A DNA stretch of 64,000 nucleotides from Tsukamurella spumae (GCF_012396015.1 NZ_JAAXOQ010000002.1:186001-250000); one strand, 5' to 3'. Shown: positions 53,988 through 62,627, counted from the stretch's first letter. Made by a program: numbers and translations. Notes: generated by a model from the letters alone, not told the origin.

Positions 53988-54001
53988 GACGACGGTGCGC
54001 G

Positions 54002-54018
54002 GTCCCGCCGGGCGGGAC
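54002..54018 (+). terminator. Possible hairpin after hadB
   Basis: GTCCCGCC and GGCGGGAC pair around a G, 17 bases with no T tract. It is the only stem in the gap between hadB and tRNA-Trp and could end the hadAB transcript. Confidence 0.35.
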
Positions 54019-54052
54019 GAGGGCGTACCGTCGGGCTGCCTGACGGGGCGTT

Positions 54053-54082
54053 TTGAGGTGCGGCACCGATGTGCCGTACACT
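54053..54082 (+). promoter_or_regulatory. Promoter of tRNA-Trp and the secE-nusG unit
   Basis: TTGAGG (54053-54058) and TACACT (54077-54082) are separated by 18 nt. The start would be near 54089, about 73 nt before the tRNA. Confidence 0.55.
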
Positions 54083-54161
54083 GAACTGTCCGCACCACAC
54101 GGCGGGCGTGCGAAAGCGCGCCCATCGAACGGCGCGGGTGCGGGGCCTCGAGGTCCCGCAA

Positions 54162-54234
54162 AGGGGTGTAGCTCAGTTGGTAGAGCAGCGGTCTCCAAAA
54201 CCGCAGGTCGCAGGTTCGAGTCCTGTCGCCCCTG
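54162..54234 (+). tRNA. tRNA-Trp (anticodon CCA)
   Basis: The acceptor AGGGGTG pairs with CGCCCCT (54227-54233). The anticodon loop CTCCAAA carries CCA at 54195-54197. It lies between hadB and secE as in mycobacteria. Confidence 0.95.
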
Positions 54235-54309
54235 CACAGGCGGGCCCCGGCGCCCGGCTCTGACATCGGTCGGCCCGCGGGTCGCCGGAGGAACAGCGGA
54301 GGGAAGTGC

Positions 54310-54696
54310 GTGAGCGACGAGAAGGACGACGCGACCACCGGCGAGACCGCCGGGGACAGCGCCGCCGAAGACGCCCAGCAGGCCCGCCCCTCCGGTAAGC
54401 GCTCCAGCGGCCGGCGTGGCAGTACTGCGCTGGCCGAGGCACCTGAGTCCGGTGAGTCGACGACGGGTACTGCGAAGAAGTCCGCGCCCGCGAAGCCGTC
54501 GCGCAATCCGTTCGCCGCCATCTGGCTGTACATCCGCCAGGTCGTCGCCGAGCTGCGCAAGGTCATCTGGCCCACCCGCAGCCAGATGATCAACTACACG
54601 ATCATCGTGCTGCTCTTCGTGGTGATCCTCACCGCGATGATCAGCCTCCTCGACCTCGGCTTCGCGAAGCTGATGTTGTGGGCGTTCGGCAAGTAG
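54310..54696 (+). CDS. secE: Preprotein translocase subunit SecE
   Basis: The protein is 128 aa. A long Ser/Thr/Glu-rich N-terminus precedes the SecE core YIRQVVAELRKVIWPTRSQM and one membrane helix (TIIVLLFVVILTAMISLL), typical of actinobacterial SecE. GTG start behind GGAGGG. It is in one unit with nusG. Confidence 0.95.
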   Translation: MSDEKDDATTGETAGDSAAEDAQQARPSGKRSSGRRGSTALAEAPESGESTTGTAKKSAPAKPSRNPFAAIWLYIRQVVAELRKVIWPTRSQMINYTIIVLLFVVILTAMISLLDLGFAKLMLWAFGK

Positions 54697-54738
54697 CCGG
54701 ACCGCCCGAGAAGACGAGACGGAAGGAACTTCGGCGCT

Positions 54739-55575
54739 GTGAGCACCCCGGAGCACAACGAGGCTGAGCAGGACTCCCCTGAGGGCGTGCTGGTCGACGA
54801 CGCCGCCGAGGCAACCGAGGTCGAGTCGGCCGAGGACGAGGCCATGATCGAGGCCGAGGAGAGCGTTTTCGGCACCCCCGAGGAGAACGCGGCCGCCGGT
54901 GACGGCGCCGAGCTCGTCGAGGAGGAGGCCGAGATCGACCCCGTCGAGGAGCTGAAGGCGCAGCTGCGCACCGCCCCCGGCGACTGGTACGTGATCCACA
55001 CCTACGCGGGCTACGAGAACAAGGTCAAGGCGAACCTCGAGACCCGCGTCCAGAACCTCGACGTCGGCGACTACATCTTCCAGGTGGAGGTCCCCACCGA
55101 GGAGGTCACCGAGATCAAGAACGGCCAGCAGAAGCGGGTCAACCGCAAGGTGCTGCCGGGCTACATCCTGGTGCGTATGGACCTCAACGACGAGTCCTGG
55201 GGCGCGGTGCGCAACACCCCCGGCGTCACCGGCTTCGTCGGCCTGACCAGCAAGCCCTCGCCGCTCACGATGAACGAGGTCGTGAAGTTCCTGCTCCCCG
55301 AGAGCGCCCGGACCAAGCCCGCCAAGGACAAGGCCGGTGCCGGGTCCGACGGTGCCGCGGCCGCGTCCGGTGGCGCCGTGTCGCAGGGCCCCGCGGTCGA
55401 GGTGGACTTCGAGGTCGGCGAGTCGGTCACCGTCATGGACGGCCCGTTCGCCACCCTGCCGGCGTCGATCAGCGAGATCAACGCCGAGCAGCGCAAGGTC
55501 AAGGTGCTCGTCTCGATCTTCGGTCGTGAGACGCCCGTCGAGCTCGCGTTCAACCAGGTCGAGAAGATCTCCTAG
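54739..55575 (+). CDS. nusG: Transcription termination/antitermination protein NusG
   Basis: The protein is 278 aa, about 90 longer than E. coli NusG. An acidic N-terminal extension (about 75 aa) comes first, then the NGN domain ([19 protein letters not shown]), an Ala/Gly-rich linker insertion, and the KOW domain ([20 protein letters not shown]). This layout is typical for actinobacteria. GTG start. Confidence 0.96.
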   Translation: MSTPEHNEAEQDSPEGVLVDDAAEATEVESAEDEAMIEAEESVFGTPEENAAAGDGAELVEEEAEIDPVEELKAQLRTAPGDWYVIHTYAGYENKVKANLETRVQNLDVGDYIFQVEVPTEEVTEIKNGQQKRVNRKVLPGYILVRMDLNDESWGAVRNTPGVTGFVGLTSKPSPLTMNEVVKFLLPESARTKPAKDKAGAGSDGAAAASGGAVSQGPAVEVDFEVGESVTVMDGPFATLPASISEINAEQRKVKVLVSIFGRETPVELAFNQVEKIS

Positions 55576-55637
55576 CGAGACACCAATGCTTCCCGCGCCG
55601 GTACACGGGTGCGGGGTGATGAAAAAGGATACTGAGG

Positions 55638-56069
55638 ATGCCCCCGAAGAAGAAGAAGGTCGCCGGGCTCATCAAGCTGCAGATCCAGGCCGGGCAGGCC
55701 AACCCTGCTCCGCCCGTGGGTCCCGCGCTTGGTCAGCACGGCGTCAACATCATGGAGTTCTGCAAGGCGTACAACGCCGCGACCGAGTCGCAGCGTGGCA
55801 ACGTCATCCCCGTCGAGATCACGGTCTACGAGGACCGTTCGTTCGACTTCAAGCTGAAGACTCCTCCTGCTGCGAAGCTGCTGCTCAAGGCCGCAGGCGT
55901 GCAGAAGGGCTCGGGCGAGCCGCACAAGACCAAGGTCGCCAAGGTGACCTGGGATCAGGTGCGCGAGATCGCCGAGACCAAGAAGGAAGACCTGAACGCG
56001 AACGACATCGATCAGGCCGCGAAGATCATCGCCGGCACTGCTCGCTCGATGGGCATCACCGTCGAGTAA
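55638..56069 (+). CDS. rplK: 50S ribosomal protein L11
   Basis: The protein is 143 aa with the L11 core [20 protein letters not shown], the [15 protein letters not shown] segment and [19 protein letters not shown]11 binds 23S rRNA and activates RelA. The gene follows nusG in the standard order. Confidence 0.98.
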   Translation: MPPKKKKVAGLIKLQIQAGQANPAPPVGPALGQHGVNIMEFCKAYNAATESQRGNVIPVEITVYEDRSFDFKLKTPPAAKLLLKAAGVQKGSGEPHKTKVAKVTWDQVREIAETKKEDLNANDIDQAAKIIAGTARSMGITVE

Positions 56070-56091
56070 CTCGCACCGTCGAGTTGTCGCC

Positions 56092-56109
56092 GGGAGGCCT
56101 ACGCCTCCC
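56092..56109 (+). promoter_or_regulatory. Hairpin in the rplK-rplA gap
   Basis: GGGAGGC-CTAC-GCCTCCC forms a 7-bp stem in the 111-nt leader of rplA. L1 is known to repress its own operon through a site that copies its rRNA target; whether this stem is such a site cannot be judged by eye. GGAGGGTCGG follows. Confidence 0.35.
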
Positions 56110-56180
56110 GTGGGAGGGTCGGCTCGGCCCGCAGAACCACTCACTGCCCGCACGCTGGGCAAGATAAGAAAGAGTTCCAC

Positions 56181-56894
56181 ATGAGCAAGAACAGCAAGGC
56201 CTACAAGGCCGCTGCCGAGAAGGTCGACAAGGACAAGCTGTACAGCCCGCTCGAGGCTGTCACGCTGGCCAAGGAGACCTCCTCCACCAAGCAGGACGCC
56301 ACCGTCGAGGTCGCCATGCGCCTCGGTGTCGACCCCCGCAAGGCCGACCAGATGGTGCGCGGCACCGTCAACCTGCCGAACGGCACGGGTAAGACGGCGC
56401 GCGTGATCGTGTTCGCCGTCGGCGACAAGGCCGAGGAGGCCAAGGCCGCCGGTGCCGACGAGGTGGGCGCCGAGGACCTGATCGAGAAGATCCAGGGCGG
56501 CTGGCTCGAGTTCGACGCCGCGATCGCCACCCCGGACCAGATGGCCAAGGTCGGTCGCATCGCTCGCGTGCTGGGCCCCCGTGGCCTCATGCCGAACCCG
56601 AAGACCGGCACCGTCACCCCCGACGTGACCAAGGCCGTGGGCGACATCAAGGGCGGCAAGATCACCTTCCGCGTCGACAAGGCGTCGAACCTGCACTTCG
56701 TGATCGGTAAGGCGTCGTTCGACGCCAAGCAGCTGGTGGAGAACTACGGCGCCGCGCTGGACGAGATCCTGCGCGCGAAGCCGTCGGCGGCCAAGGGCCG
56801 GTACCTGAAGAAGGTCACCGTCTCGACGACCACCGGACCGGGCATCCAGGTGGACCCGTCGCGAGTGAGCAACCTCGCGGAGGAGGAGGCGTAA
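56181..56894 (+). CDS. rplA: 50S ribosomal protein L1
   Basis: The protein is 237 aa, the normal length. Conserved: [41 protein letters not shown] and [14 protein letters not shown]1 forms the L1 stalk and represses its own mRNA. It is the last gene of the block before a strong terminator. Confidence 0.98.
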   Translation: MSKNSKAYKAAAEKVDKDKLYSPLEAVTLAKETSSTKQDATVEVAMRLGVDPRKADQMVRGTVNLPNGTGKTARVIVFAVGDKAEEAKAAGADEVGAEDLIEKIQGGWLEFDAAIATPDQMAKVGRIARVLGPRGLMPNPKTGTVTPDVTKAVGDIKGGKITFRVDKASNLHFVIGKASFDAKQLVENYGAALDEILRAKPSAAKGRYLKKVTVSTTTGPGIQVDPSRVSNLAEEEA

Positions 56895-56922
56895 GCCTTC
56901 CCCTCATCAGGGCCTGATCCAC

Positions 56923-56958
56923 GAAGCCCCCGATCTCCGCGAGGAGGTCGGGGGCTTC
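56923..56958 (+). terminator. Bidirectional terminator after rplA
   Basis: GAAGCCCCCGATCTCC and GGAGGTCGGGGGCTTC form a 16-bp stem with one mismatch and a GCGA loop. It stops rplA transcripts and, on the other strand, those of the DUF4190 gene at 56981. Confidence 0.85.
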
Positions 56959-56980
56959 GTCGCGTCCGGGGACGGTGCGG

Positions 56981-57430
56981 TCAGAGCAGGGACAGCACGT
57001 ACGAGCTGGAGCTCGAGCTGATGGCCACGATGAAGATGATCGCGTAGATCACGACCACGACCAGCAGCATCGCGCTGGTGACGCCGCCCAGGATCGCGCC
57101 GACCAGCGCGACGGTGTTCTTGTAGCCGCGCTCCTTCGACTTGTTCAGCGCGATCCAGCTCACGATCAGGCCGATCGGGCCGCAGCAGACGAAGTTCAGC
57201 ACCAGTCCGACGATGCCCATGGCGTTGTCGGGGTCCTGCATCTCGCCGTTGGGCACGGGGTAGCCGGGGTAGCCACCCGGGTACGGCTGGGCCGTCGGGT
57301 AGCCCTGGCCCGGGTACGACGGTGCCTGCCCGTACGGGTCGTACTGGCCCGCGTTGTACTGCGCGTTCGGATCGTTCGCGCCGTACGGATCCTTGTTGAA
57401 CGGGTCCTGCGGGTTCTCGGGATCGCCCAT
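56981..57430 (-). CDS. DUF4190-like membrane protein, Pro/Tyr/Gln-rich N-terminus
   Basis: The protein is 149 aa. The first 70 residues are a low-complexity Tyr-Pro-Gly-Gln sequence (YPTAQPYPGGYPGYP), followed by DPDNAMGIVGLVLNFVCCGP and two membrane helices with the LNKSKERGYKNTVAL loop between them, the DUF4190 pattern. It may be an envelope protein. It is 3 bp after a paralogue. Confidence 0.75.
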   Translation of the reverse strand: MGDPENPQDPFNKDPYGANDPNAQYNAGQYDPYGQAPSYPGQGYPTAQPYPGGYPGYPVPNGEMQDPDNAMGIVGLVLNFVCCGPIGLIVSWIALNKSKERGYKNTVALVGAILGGVTSAMLLVVVVIYAIIFIVAISSSSSSYVLSLL

Positions 57431-57433
57431 CCG

Positions 57434-57865
57434 TCAGACCAGGAGGTACGAGGTCGACGAGCTGCTGGCGGCCAGCGCCACGCCGAGGATCAGCCACAGC
57501 ACGAGGAGCACGGTGCCGATGGCGCCGAGGATCACGCCGATCAGGGCCGGCGTGTTCTTGTAGCCGCGCTGCTTGGACTTGTTCAGCGCGATCCAGCTGA
57601 CGATGAGGCCGACGATGCCGCCGCAGACGAACACGAGCACGAGGCCGACGATGCCGAGAGTGTTGTCGGGGTCGTTGAGCCGCTCGCCGTTCGGGCCGAC
57701 CGGGGCCGGCTGGCCCGGGTACGGCTGACCCGGGTAGGGCTGACCGGCGAAGGGCTGCTGCTGGCCCGGGTACTGGTTGGGGTCCGGCTGCTGGCCGTAC
57801 GGCTGCTGCCCGGGGTACTGGTTCGGGTCGGGCTGCTGGTTGTACGGGTCATTGGGCGTCGACAT
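57434..57865 (-). CDS. DUF4190-like membrane protein, paralogue
   Basis: The protein is 143 aa and is the twin of the neighbour: Pro-Gln-Tyr repeats (NQYPGQQPYGQQPDP), then DPDNTLGIVGLVLVFVCGGI, ALNKSKQRGYKNTPAL and a second helix. The paralogy includes the loop between the helices. GGGGAG lies 9 nt before the ATG. The two are adjacent duplicates with 3 bp between, and are absent in the corresponding M. tuberculosis interval. Confidence 0.75.
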   Translation of the reverse strand: MSTPNDPYNQQPDPNQYPGQQPYGQQPDPNQYPGQQQPFAGQPYPGQPYPGQPAPVGPNGERLNDPDNTLGIVGLVLVFVCGGIVGLIVSWIALNKSKQRGYKNTPALIGVILGAIGTVLLVLWLILGVALAASSSSTSYLLV

Positions 57866-58016
57866 AGTGAATTCTCCCCTTGGTGATGCGAAACTTAGGT
57901 CCGGATAAGCGTAGCCGAAGACCGCTGGCGGATCTCTTGATGTCCACTTGGAACGCGGTGACGCCGGCGATGGGCGACCACGAAAACCTGTCACCCGACG
58001 TCGGTATCCTCGCGCC

Positions 58017-58832
58017 ATGGACGACGACAGGCTGTTGACGCGGATCGGCGCGCTCCTGCGGCAGGCCGAGGGGACGGACAACGAGCACGAGGCGGCCACC
58101 TTCACCGAGGCCGCGCAGCGGCTCGCCACCGCCGCGTCGATCGACCTGGCTGTGGCCCGCGCGCACCAGCGCGGCACCGAGCGCGCCCGGGCCGTGCCGG
58201 AGCAGCGCACCGTCCGGATCGGGGAGGCGGGCCGGCGCGGCCTGCGCACCTTCGTCGAGCTGTTCGTGGCGATCGCCCAGTCCAATGACGTGCGGTGCGA
58301 TGTCGCGTCCAACTCCACCTTCGTCTTCGCCTACGGCTTCGCGGAGGACGTCGACGCGTGTGAGGCGCTGTACGCGTCGCTGGTCATCCAGATGGTCCGC
58401 GCCTCGGACGCCTACCTGCGCTCGGGGGCCCACAAGTCCGAGACGGTGCAGCAGCTGTACGAGGACCGGCGCACGCGGCGGCGGTGGGTCGAGACGAAGC
58501 CGGTCTCGGGCGTCACGGCGCGGATCAACTTCCAGTCCGCGTTCGCGGCCCGCATCGGCGCGCGGCTCGCCGAGGCGCGGGCGGCGGAGACGGCCCAGGT
58601 CGTGGAGCGGGGCGAGCCGGGGACCGCTGTCGCGTTGCGCGACAAGGAGGTCGAGCTCGCGTCGTTCTACCGCGGCGAGTCGACGGCCCGGGGCCGGTGG
58701 CGCGGGTCCAGCGCGTCGGCCGGCTATTCCGACGGTGCGCGCCGCGCGGGAGACCGGGCCGGCCGGTCCGCCCGCCTCGGCGATCACTCCGAGCTGGGGA
58801 GCGGGCGCGCCCTGGAACGCGGCGCTCCGTGA
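58017..58832 (+). CDS. DUF2786 domain protein
   Basis: The protein is 271 aa. The N-terminal RLLTRIGALLRQAEGTDNEH segment matches DUF2786, and the middle has a helical DVDACEALYASLVIQMVRAS and FQSAFAARIGARLAEAR. It is often found next to a TIGR04338-type metallohydrolase, as here (60703-61164). TATCCT 6 nt before the ATG gives a leaderless start. Function unknown; the pair may process or regulate a partner. Confidence 0.8.
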   Translation: MDDDRLLTRIGALLRQAEGTDNEHEAATFTEAAQRLATAASIDLAVARAHQRGTERARAVPEQRTVRIGEAGRRGLRTFVELFVAIAQSNDVRCDVASNSTFVFAYGFAEDVDACEALYASLVIQMVRASDAYLRSGAHKSETVQQLYEDRRTRRRWVETKPVSGVTARINFQSAFAARIGARLAEARAAETAQVVERGEPGTAVALRDKEVELASFYRGESTARGRWRGSSASAGYSDGARRAGDRAGRSARLGDHSELGSGRALERGAP

Positions 58833-59578
58833 GCGCGCCCTCCTCGCCGTATCCGCCGCCGCACCCTCCGCCGCACCCGCCGCCCCGGCGCGGGCCGGGG
58901 CTGTGGTGGGCCGTCGGGGGAGCGGTCGCGCTCGTCCTCGTGGTCGCGGTGGTCGCCGCGGTGCTCCTGGTCCGCTCCCCGGGCCGCGGCCCGTCCCCGT
59001 CGACGACGGTGGCGGCGCCCTCCACCTCGCGCGCGGGGAGCGGTGGGTGCGGCGTGCCGGGGCCGGGGTCGACGGTGCCGGTCACGGACCGGGTGGTCTC
59101 CGGGCCCCTGTCCTTCCCGGTCTCCGCGGCGCCGGGGTGGTCGCCGCAGCGGTACCAGCTGTTCGCGCCGGGCGCGCAGACCGCGGGGTTGCGGCAGCAG
59201 GTGCCCGGTCACCTGTGGGACACGCACGCAGAGATCGGCCAGACCACCTTCGCCCCCAAGGTGTCGGTCCGGGACGCCGCGCGCCGGATCATCCCGTGCA
59301 TCGTCGCGAGCAGTCGGTACGACTCGTACCGGCCCCGGCTCGAGGCGCTCACGGAGCCGGAGGCGATCACCGTCGACGGTGTGCCCGCGGCACGCGTGAC
59401 GGGGCGGATCCTGGTCAGCCGAGCGGGACTGGACATCGCCGGTGATGTGCTGACGGTCGTGGTGATCGCGTCCGCCCCGCAGACCTATTTCCAATCCGAC
59501 AGCCCGATCGGCGACGCGGCGCTCGCGGCCGTGGTGCAGAACATCTTCGACCACCTCAAGGTCGCGAGGGACGTGTGA
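58829..59578 (+). CDS. Membrane-anchored secreted-domain protein, member 1 of a tandem family
   Basis: The protein is 249 aa with a Pro/His-rich start (PHPPPHPPPRRGPG), one membrane helix (about residues 25-50), and an outer domain with two cysteines (GGCGVPG and IIPCIVAS), ending VIASAPQTYFQSDSPIG and HLKVARDV. The third gene of this set has the same layout. It overlaps DUF2786 by 4 nt. No named family is recognised; a lipoprotein-like envelope function is inferred. Confidence 0.7.
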   Translation: MSAPSSPYPPPHPPPHPPPRRGPGLWWAVGGAVALVLVVAVVAAVLLVRSPGRGPSPSTTVAAPSTSRAGSGGCGVPGPGSTVPVTDRVVSGPLSFPVSAAPGWSPQRYQLFAPGAQTAGLRQQVPGHLWDTHAEIGQTTFAPKVSVRDAARRIIPCIVASSRYDSYRPRLEALTEPEAITVDGVPAARVTGRILVSRAGLDIAGDVLTVVVIASAPQTYFQSDSPIGDAALAAVVQNIFDHLKVARDV

Positions 59579-59784
59579 ACGGCGTCGCGCCTGGTCGCAG
59601 GGTCACGGAACGGGTACTCGTCCGGAAGTCCGGACGGAGTCCGGAGCGAGACCTCGCTACTGTTGTGGTGATCGACTCGGCGCGACAGGCATACTTCGAG
59701 TCGGACACCCCGATCGGGGAGACCGCCTCCGCGGCGGTGGCCCAGCAGGTCTTCGAGCAGCTCAAGGTGGCGAGGGACGTATGA
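59575..59784 (+). pseudogene. Truncated member 2 of the tandem family (C-terminal part only)
   Basis: The frame is 69 aa and aligns only with the last 60 residues of its neighbours: VVVIDSARQAYFESDTPIG compares with VVVIASAPQTYFQSDSPIG, and both end LKVARDV. The membrane helix, the cysteines and two thirds of the domain are missing. GTG at 59575 overlaps the upstream stop, so it may still be translated, but as a product it looks like a remnant of a duplicated copy after an internal deletion. Confidence 0.65.
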
Positions 59785-60683
59785 GCAACCCGCAGGATCC
59801 GTACGGGCAGCAGCAGCCCGATCCGTACGCGCAGCCCGATCCGTATGCGCAGGGCGGTTACCAGTACGGCTACGGCCAGCAGCCGAACCCGTATGCGCAG
59901 CAGTCCTACCAGCAGGGATACCCGCAGCAGGGGTACCAGTACCCGGGCCAGGTGCCGCAGGGGCAGCCGCCGCAGAAGCCGAAGCGCACGGGCCTGTTCG
60001 TCGCGATCGGTGTGGCCGTCGTCCTGGTGATCGCGGTCGCGATCGCCGCGGTCGTCATGGTGGTCAGGTCCGGCTCGGACGGCGACCGCACCGCGGCTCC
60101 GACGACCGAGGCGGCCGCCACCACCAGCGGCGGCGCCACCGGGGCGAACTGCGGCATGCCGGGCACGGGTCTGGCCTCCGACATCACCGACCGGGTCGCC
60201 TCCGGTCCGCTGTCCTTTCCCGTCTCGGCCGCTCCGGGCTGGGAGAAGGAGAGCTACACCGTGTACGCGCAGAGCATCGCCGCGGCGGGCCTGCAGAAGT
60301 CCACGGGTGACGGCCAGTCGTGGCAGGCCGGCGCGGAGGTCGGGCAGACCAACTTCGGATCCAAGCTGGACCCGAAGGACGCTGCGGCGCGGATGGTCCA
60401 GTGCATCGCCGACGGCGCCGGGTACAACAGCGCCACGTCCCGTCGGGTCGAGCAGAACGCGCCCGAGACGATCACGGTCGACGGGGTGTCCGCGGCGAAG
60501 GTCACCGGCAAGATCCTGGTCACGGCGCCCAACGTCACCGTCCCCGGTGACGACGTCACCGTCGTGGTGATCGCCTCCGCACCGCAGACCTACGCGATGA
60601 TCGTCATCCCGATCGGGCGGGACGACATGGCGGCGACGGGCAAGGCGATCCTCGATTCGCTGAAGGTGGCCAAGGACGTCTAG
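59781..60683 (+). CDS. Membrane-anchored secreted-domain protein, member 3 of a tandem family
   Basis: The protein is 300 aa. A Tyr/Gln/Pro-rich cytoplasmic part (about 70 aa, YGYGQQPNPYAQQSYQQ) precedes a membrane helix (LFVAIGVAVVLVIAVAIAAV) and the same outer domain as member 1 with two cysteines (NCGMPGTG, VQCIADG) and the ending LKVAKDV. It overlaps the truncated copy by 4 nt. The low-complexity head is also similar to the DUF4190 pair. Function unknown. Confidence 0.75.
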   Translation: MSNPQDPYGQQQPDPYAQPDPYAQGGYQYGYGQQPNPYAQQSYQQGYPQQGYQYPGQVPQGQPPQKPKRTGLFVAIGVAVVLVIAVAIAAVVMVVRSGSDGDRTAAPTTEAAATTSGGATGANCGMPGTGLASDITDRVASGPLSFPVSAAPGWEKESYTVYAQSIAAAGLQKSTGDGQSWQAGAEVGQTNFGSKLDPKDAAARMVQCIADGAGYNSATSRRVEQNAPETITVDGVSAAKVTGKILVTAPNVTVPGDDVTVVVIASAPQTYAMIVIPIGRDDMAATGKAILDSLKVAKDV

Positions 60684-60702
60684 GGACGCACAGCGCGCCG
60701 CG

Positions 60703-61164
60703 GTGTACCGGGCGGAGGAGATGGTCCGCGGCCTGTTCGACCACGCCGGGGCGGGGCGCACCGTCGACGTGCTCGGCGTGCCGCTGACGTTGCCGCCCGA
60801 GGCTCGGTTCGCCTCCGTGGAGTCGGTCCAGCGCTACGCCGACCGGGTCCTCGGGTCCGGCGCGGTCCGGGTCCGGGCCCGTGCGGGCAGCGCGGGCGCG
60901 CACTACGAGAGCGGGGGCGGGACGCCGGTCGTCGCCGTTCCCGCCGGCCGCGACGGTGCCTGGGCCCTGCGGGAGCTCGTGGTCCTGCACGAGCTCGCGC
61001 ATCACGTCGCCGCGTCCGGCGGCGGTCCGGGCAGCGCCGACGGTGCCGCCCACGGCCCGTCGTTCACCGCGGCGTTCGTCGAGCTCGCGGCACGGGTCAT
61101 GGGGCCGGAGGCAGGACTGGCGTTGCGCATCGTCTACTCGGAGTCCGGCGTCGCGGTCGGGTGA
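60703..61164 (+). CDS. TIGR04338-type metallohydrolase
   Basis: The protein is 153 aa with the zinc motif VLHELAHHV (His96, Glu97, His100) and a second conserved element GAAHGPSFTAAFVELAARVM. This matches the actinobacterial TIGR04338 family, usually adjacent to DUF2786, as it is here at 58017 with the tandem family in between. GTG start at 60703. Substrate unknown. Confidence 0.8.
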   Translation: MYRAEEMVRGLFDHAGAGRTVDVLGVPLTLPPEARFASVESVQRYADRVLGSGAVRVRARAGSAGAHYESGGGTPVVAVPAGRDGAWALRELVVLHELAHHVAASGGGPGSADGAAHGPSFTAAFVELAARVMGPEAGLALRIVYSESGVAVG

Positions 61165-61176
61165 CGTGGTGTTTCA

Positions 61177-61281
61177 AATCGGGTGCGGATGTCCTCCCGC
61201 ACCCGGAACGCGCGAGGGCACCCGGCATGCCGGGTGCGGCTGGGCGAATCGGGTGCGATTGCGTTCCCGCACCCGAAACGC
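61177..61281. repeat. Cluster of three GC-rich hairpins (REP-like)
   Basis: Two similar units, AATCGGGTGCGG...CCGCACCCGGAACGC (61177-61212) and AATCGGGTGCG...CCGCACCCGAAACGC (61247-61281), are 70 bp apart and each folds on GGGTGCGG/CCGCACCC. Between them the 20-bp perfect palindrome GCACCCGGCATGCCGGGTGC (61218-61237) carries the same motif. They lie after the metallohydrolase gene in the 440-bp gap before rplJ; the last third of the gap is the L10 leader. Confidence 0.75.
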
Positions 61282-61365
61282 CCGTCGAAGCTGCCGATCG
61301 CGGCTGACCGCCCGCTGCCGATCACCCACGACCGGCCGGGCCGTACCGCACCGTCGAACCACGAT

Positions 61366-61394
61366 TTGGTGACGGACCAGCACTCGCGTACGCT
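61366..61394 (+). promoter_or_regulatory. Promoter of the rplJ-rplL operon
   Basis: TTGGTG (61366-61371) and TACGCT (61389-61394) lie 17 nt apart, a good match for the ribosomal protein promoter. Transcription would start around 61401. Confidence 0.6.
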
Positions 61395-61400
61395 GGTATC

Positions 61401-61604
61401 TCGGAATCCGGTGTCAACCGGATCGTTCCACCGAAGACCGTCGGTCGTCGGGCGTCAGCCCGATCGAAGGTCCGGCCCCGAGCCGGCGACCCACGCAGGA
61501 GGACGAGGATTCTTCATGAACCCCGTGCGCCCTGCGCCGGGGTTCTCGTCGTTTCGGGCCCGAATCCTCGGCCGTCGGTACGACACGTAGAGAGGAGGCG
61601 AAGT
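61401..61604 (+). ncRNA. L10 leader of the rplJ-rplL mRNA
   Basis: The 204-nt untranslated leader contains the L10-binding-type element around 61431-61500 (CCGAAGACCGTCGGTC, then GTCCGGCCCCGAGCCGGCGAC and CCCACGCAGGAGGACGAG), a GAACCCCGTGCG...CGCCGGGGTTC hairpin at 61519-61545 that could act as attenuator, and AGAGGAGG as ribosome binding site. L10 (with L7/L12) is known to repress its own operon through such a leader. Confidence 0.7.
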
Positions 61605-62135
61605 ATGGCAAACGCCGAGAAGGTCGCAGCAGTCGCTGAGATCGCCGAGAAGTTCTCGAAGTCCACGGCCACCGTGGTCACCGAGTACCGCGGGCTGTCG
61701 GTCGGTTCCATCACCGAGCTGCGTCGTGCACTCGGAGCTGGTGCCACCTACTCCGTCGCCAAGAACACCCTGGTCAAGATCGCCGCGAAGGATGCCGGCG
61801 TCGAGGGCCTGGACGAGCTGTTCGAGGGTCCGACCGCGATCGCCTTCATCGAGGGTGAGCCGGTCGAGGCCGCCAAGGCGATCAAGAAGTTCGCCAAGGA
61901 CAACAAGGCCCTGGTCATCAAGGGCGGCTACATGGACGGCAAGGCGCTGTCCGTGGCCGAGGTCGAGCGTATCGCCGATCTCGAGTCGCGCGAGGTGCTC
62001 CTGGCCAAGCTCGCCGGTGCCATGAAGGGCAACTTGGCGAAGGCCGCTGGCCTGTTCAACGCTCCCGCTTCGCAGGTGGCCCGCCTGGCCGCTGCGCTGC
62101 AGGAGAAGAAGGCAGCCGACGAGGCCGCCGCATAA
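61605..62135 (+). CDS. rplJ: 50S ribosomal protein L10
   Basis: The protein is 176 aa with conserved [33 protein letters not shown] and [13 protein letters not shown]-like elements. It anchors the L7/L12 stalk. AGAGGAGG lies 7 nt before the ATG. Confidence 0.98.
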   Translation: MANAEKVAAVAEIAEKFSKSTATVVTEYRGLSVGSITELRRALGAGATYSVAKNTLVKIAAKDAGVEGLDELFEGPTAIAFIEGEPVEAAKAIKKFAKDNKALVIKGGYMDGKALSVAEVERIADLESREVLLAKLAGAMKGNLAKAAGLFNAPASQVARLAAALQEKKAADEAAA

Positions 62136-62234
62136 GACCGCTGATCCAGCGAACCCCCGCGCGCACCGCTCGCGGGACCATCACCACCTTGCCTCGCGGA
62201 TCAGCGAGCAAGACTTCAACGGAAGGACGCCACC

Positions 62235-62627
62235 ATGGCGAAGCTCACCACCGACGAGCTGCTTGATGCTTTCAAGGAGCTGACCCTGCTCGAGCTCAGC
62301 GAGTTCGTGAAGGCCTTCGAGGAGACCTTCGAGGTCACCGCTGCTGCTCCGGTCGCCGTCGCGGCTGCCGGTGCTGCCCCCGCGGCCGGCGGCGCCGACG
62401 CCGCCGCCGACCAGGACGAGTTCGATGTCATCATCGACGCCGCCGGCGACAAGAAGATCCAGGTCATCAAGGTCGTCCGCGAGCTGGTTTCGGGCCTCGG
62501 CCTGAAGGAGGCCAAGGACCTCGTCGAGAGCGCCCCGAAGGCGATCCTGGAGAAGGTCGACAAGGAGGCCGCCGAGGCCGCCAAGGCCAAGCTCGAGGAG
62601 GCCGGCGCTTCGGTTTCGGTCAAGTAA
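62235..62627 (+). CDS. rplL: 50S ribosomal protein L7/L12
   Basis: The protein is 130 aa: N-terminal dimer domain ([20 protein letters not shown]), Ala/Gly hinge, and C-terminal factor-binding domain ([20 protein letters not shown]). The rplJ-rplL gap contains CTGATCC (62141) and GGATCAG (62198), which can pair around it and may tune L12 against L10 levels. Confidence 0.98.
   Translation: MAKLTTDELLDAFKELTLLELSEFVKAFEETFEVTAAAPVAVAAAGAAPAAGGADAAADQDEFDVIIDAAGDKKIQVIKVVRELVSGLGLKEAKDLVESAPKAILEKVDKEAAEAAKAKLEEAGASVSVK

Noticed and set aside
57200-59960. Repetitive Tyr-Pro-Gln-rich DNA as a microsatellite-type repeat
   Set aside because: It encodes low-complexity N-termini of the DUF4190 and related proteins in frame, so no separate repeat feature is claimed.
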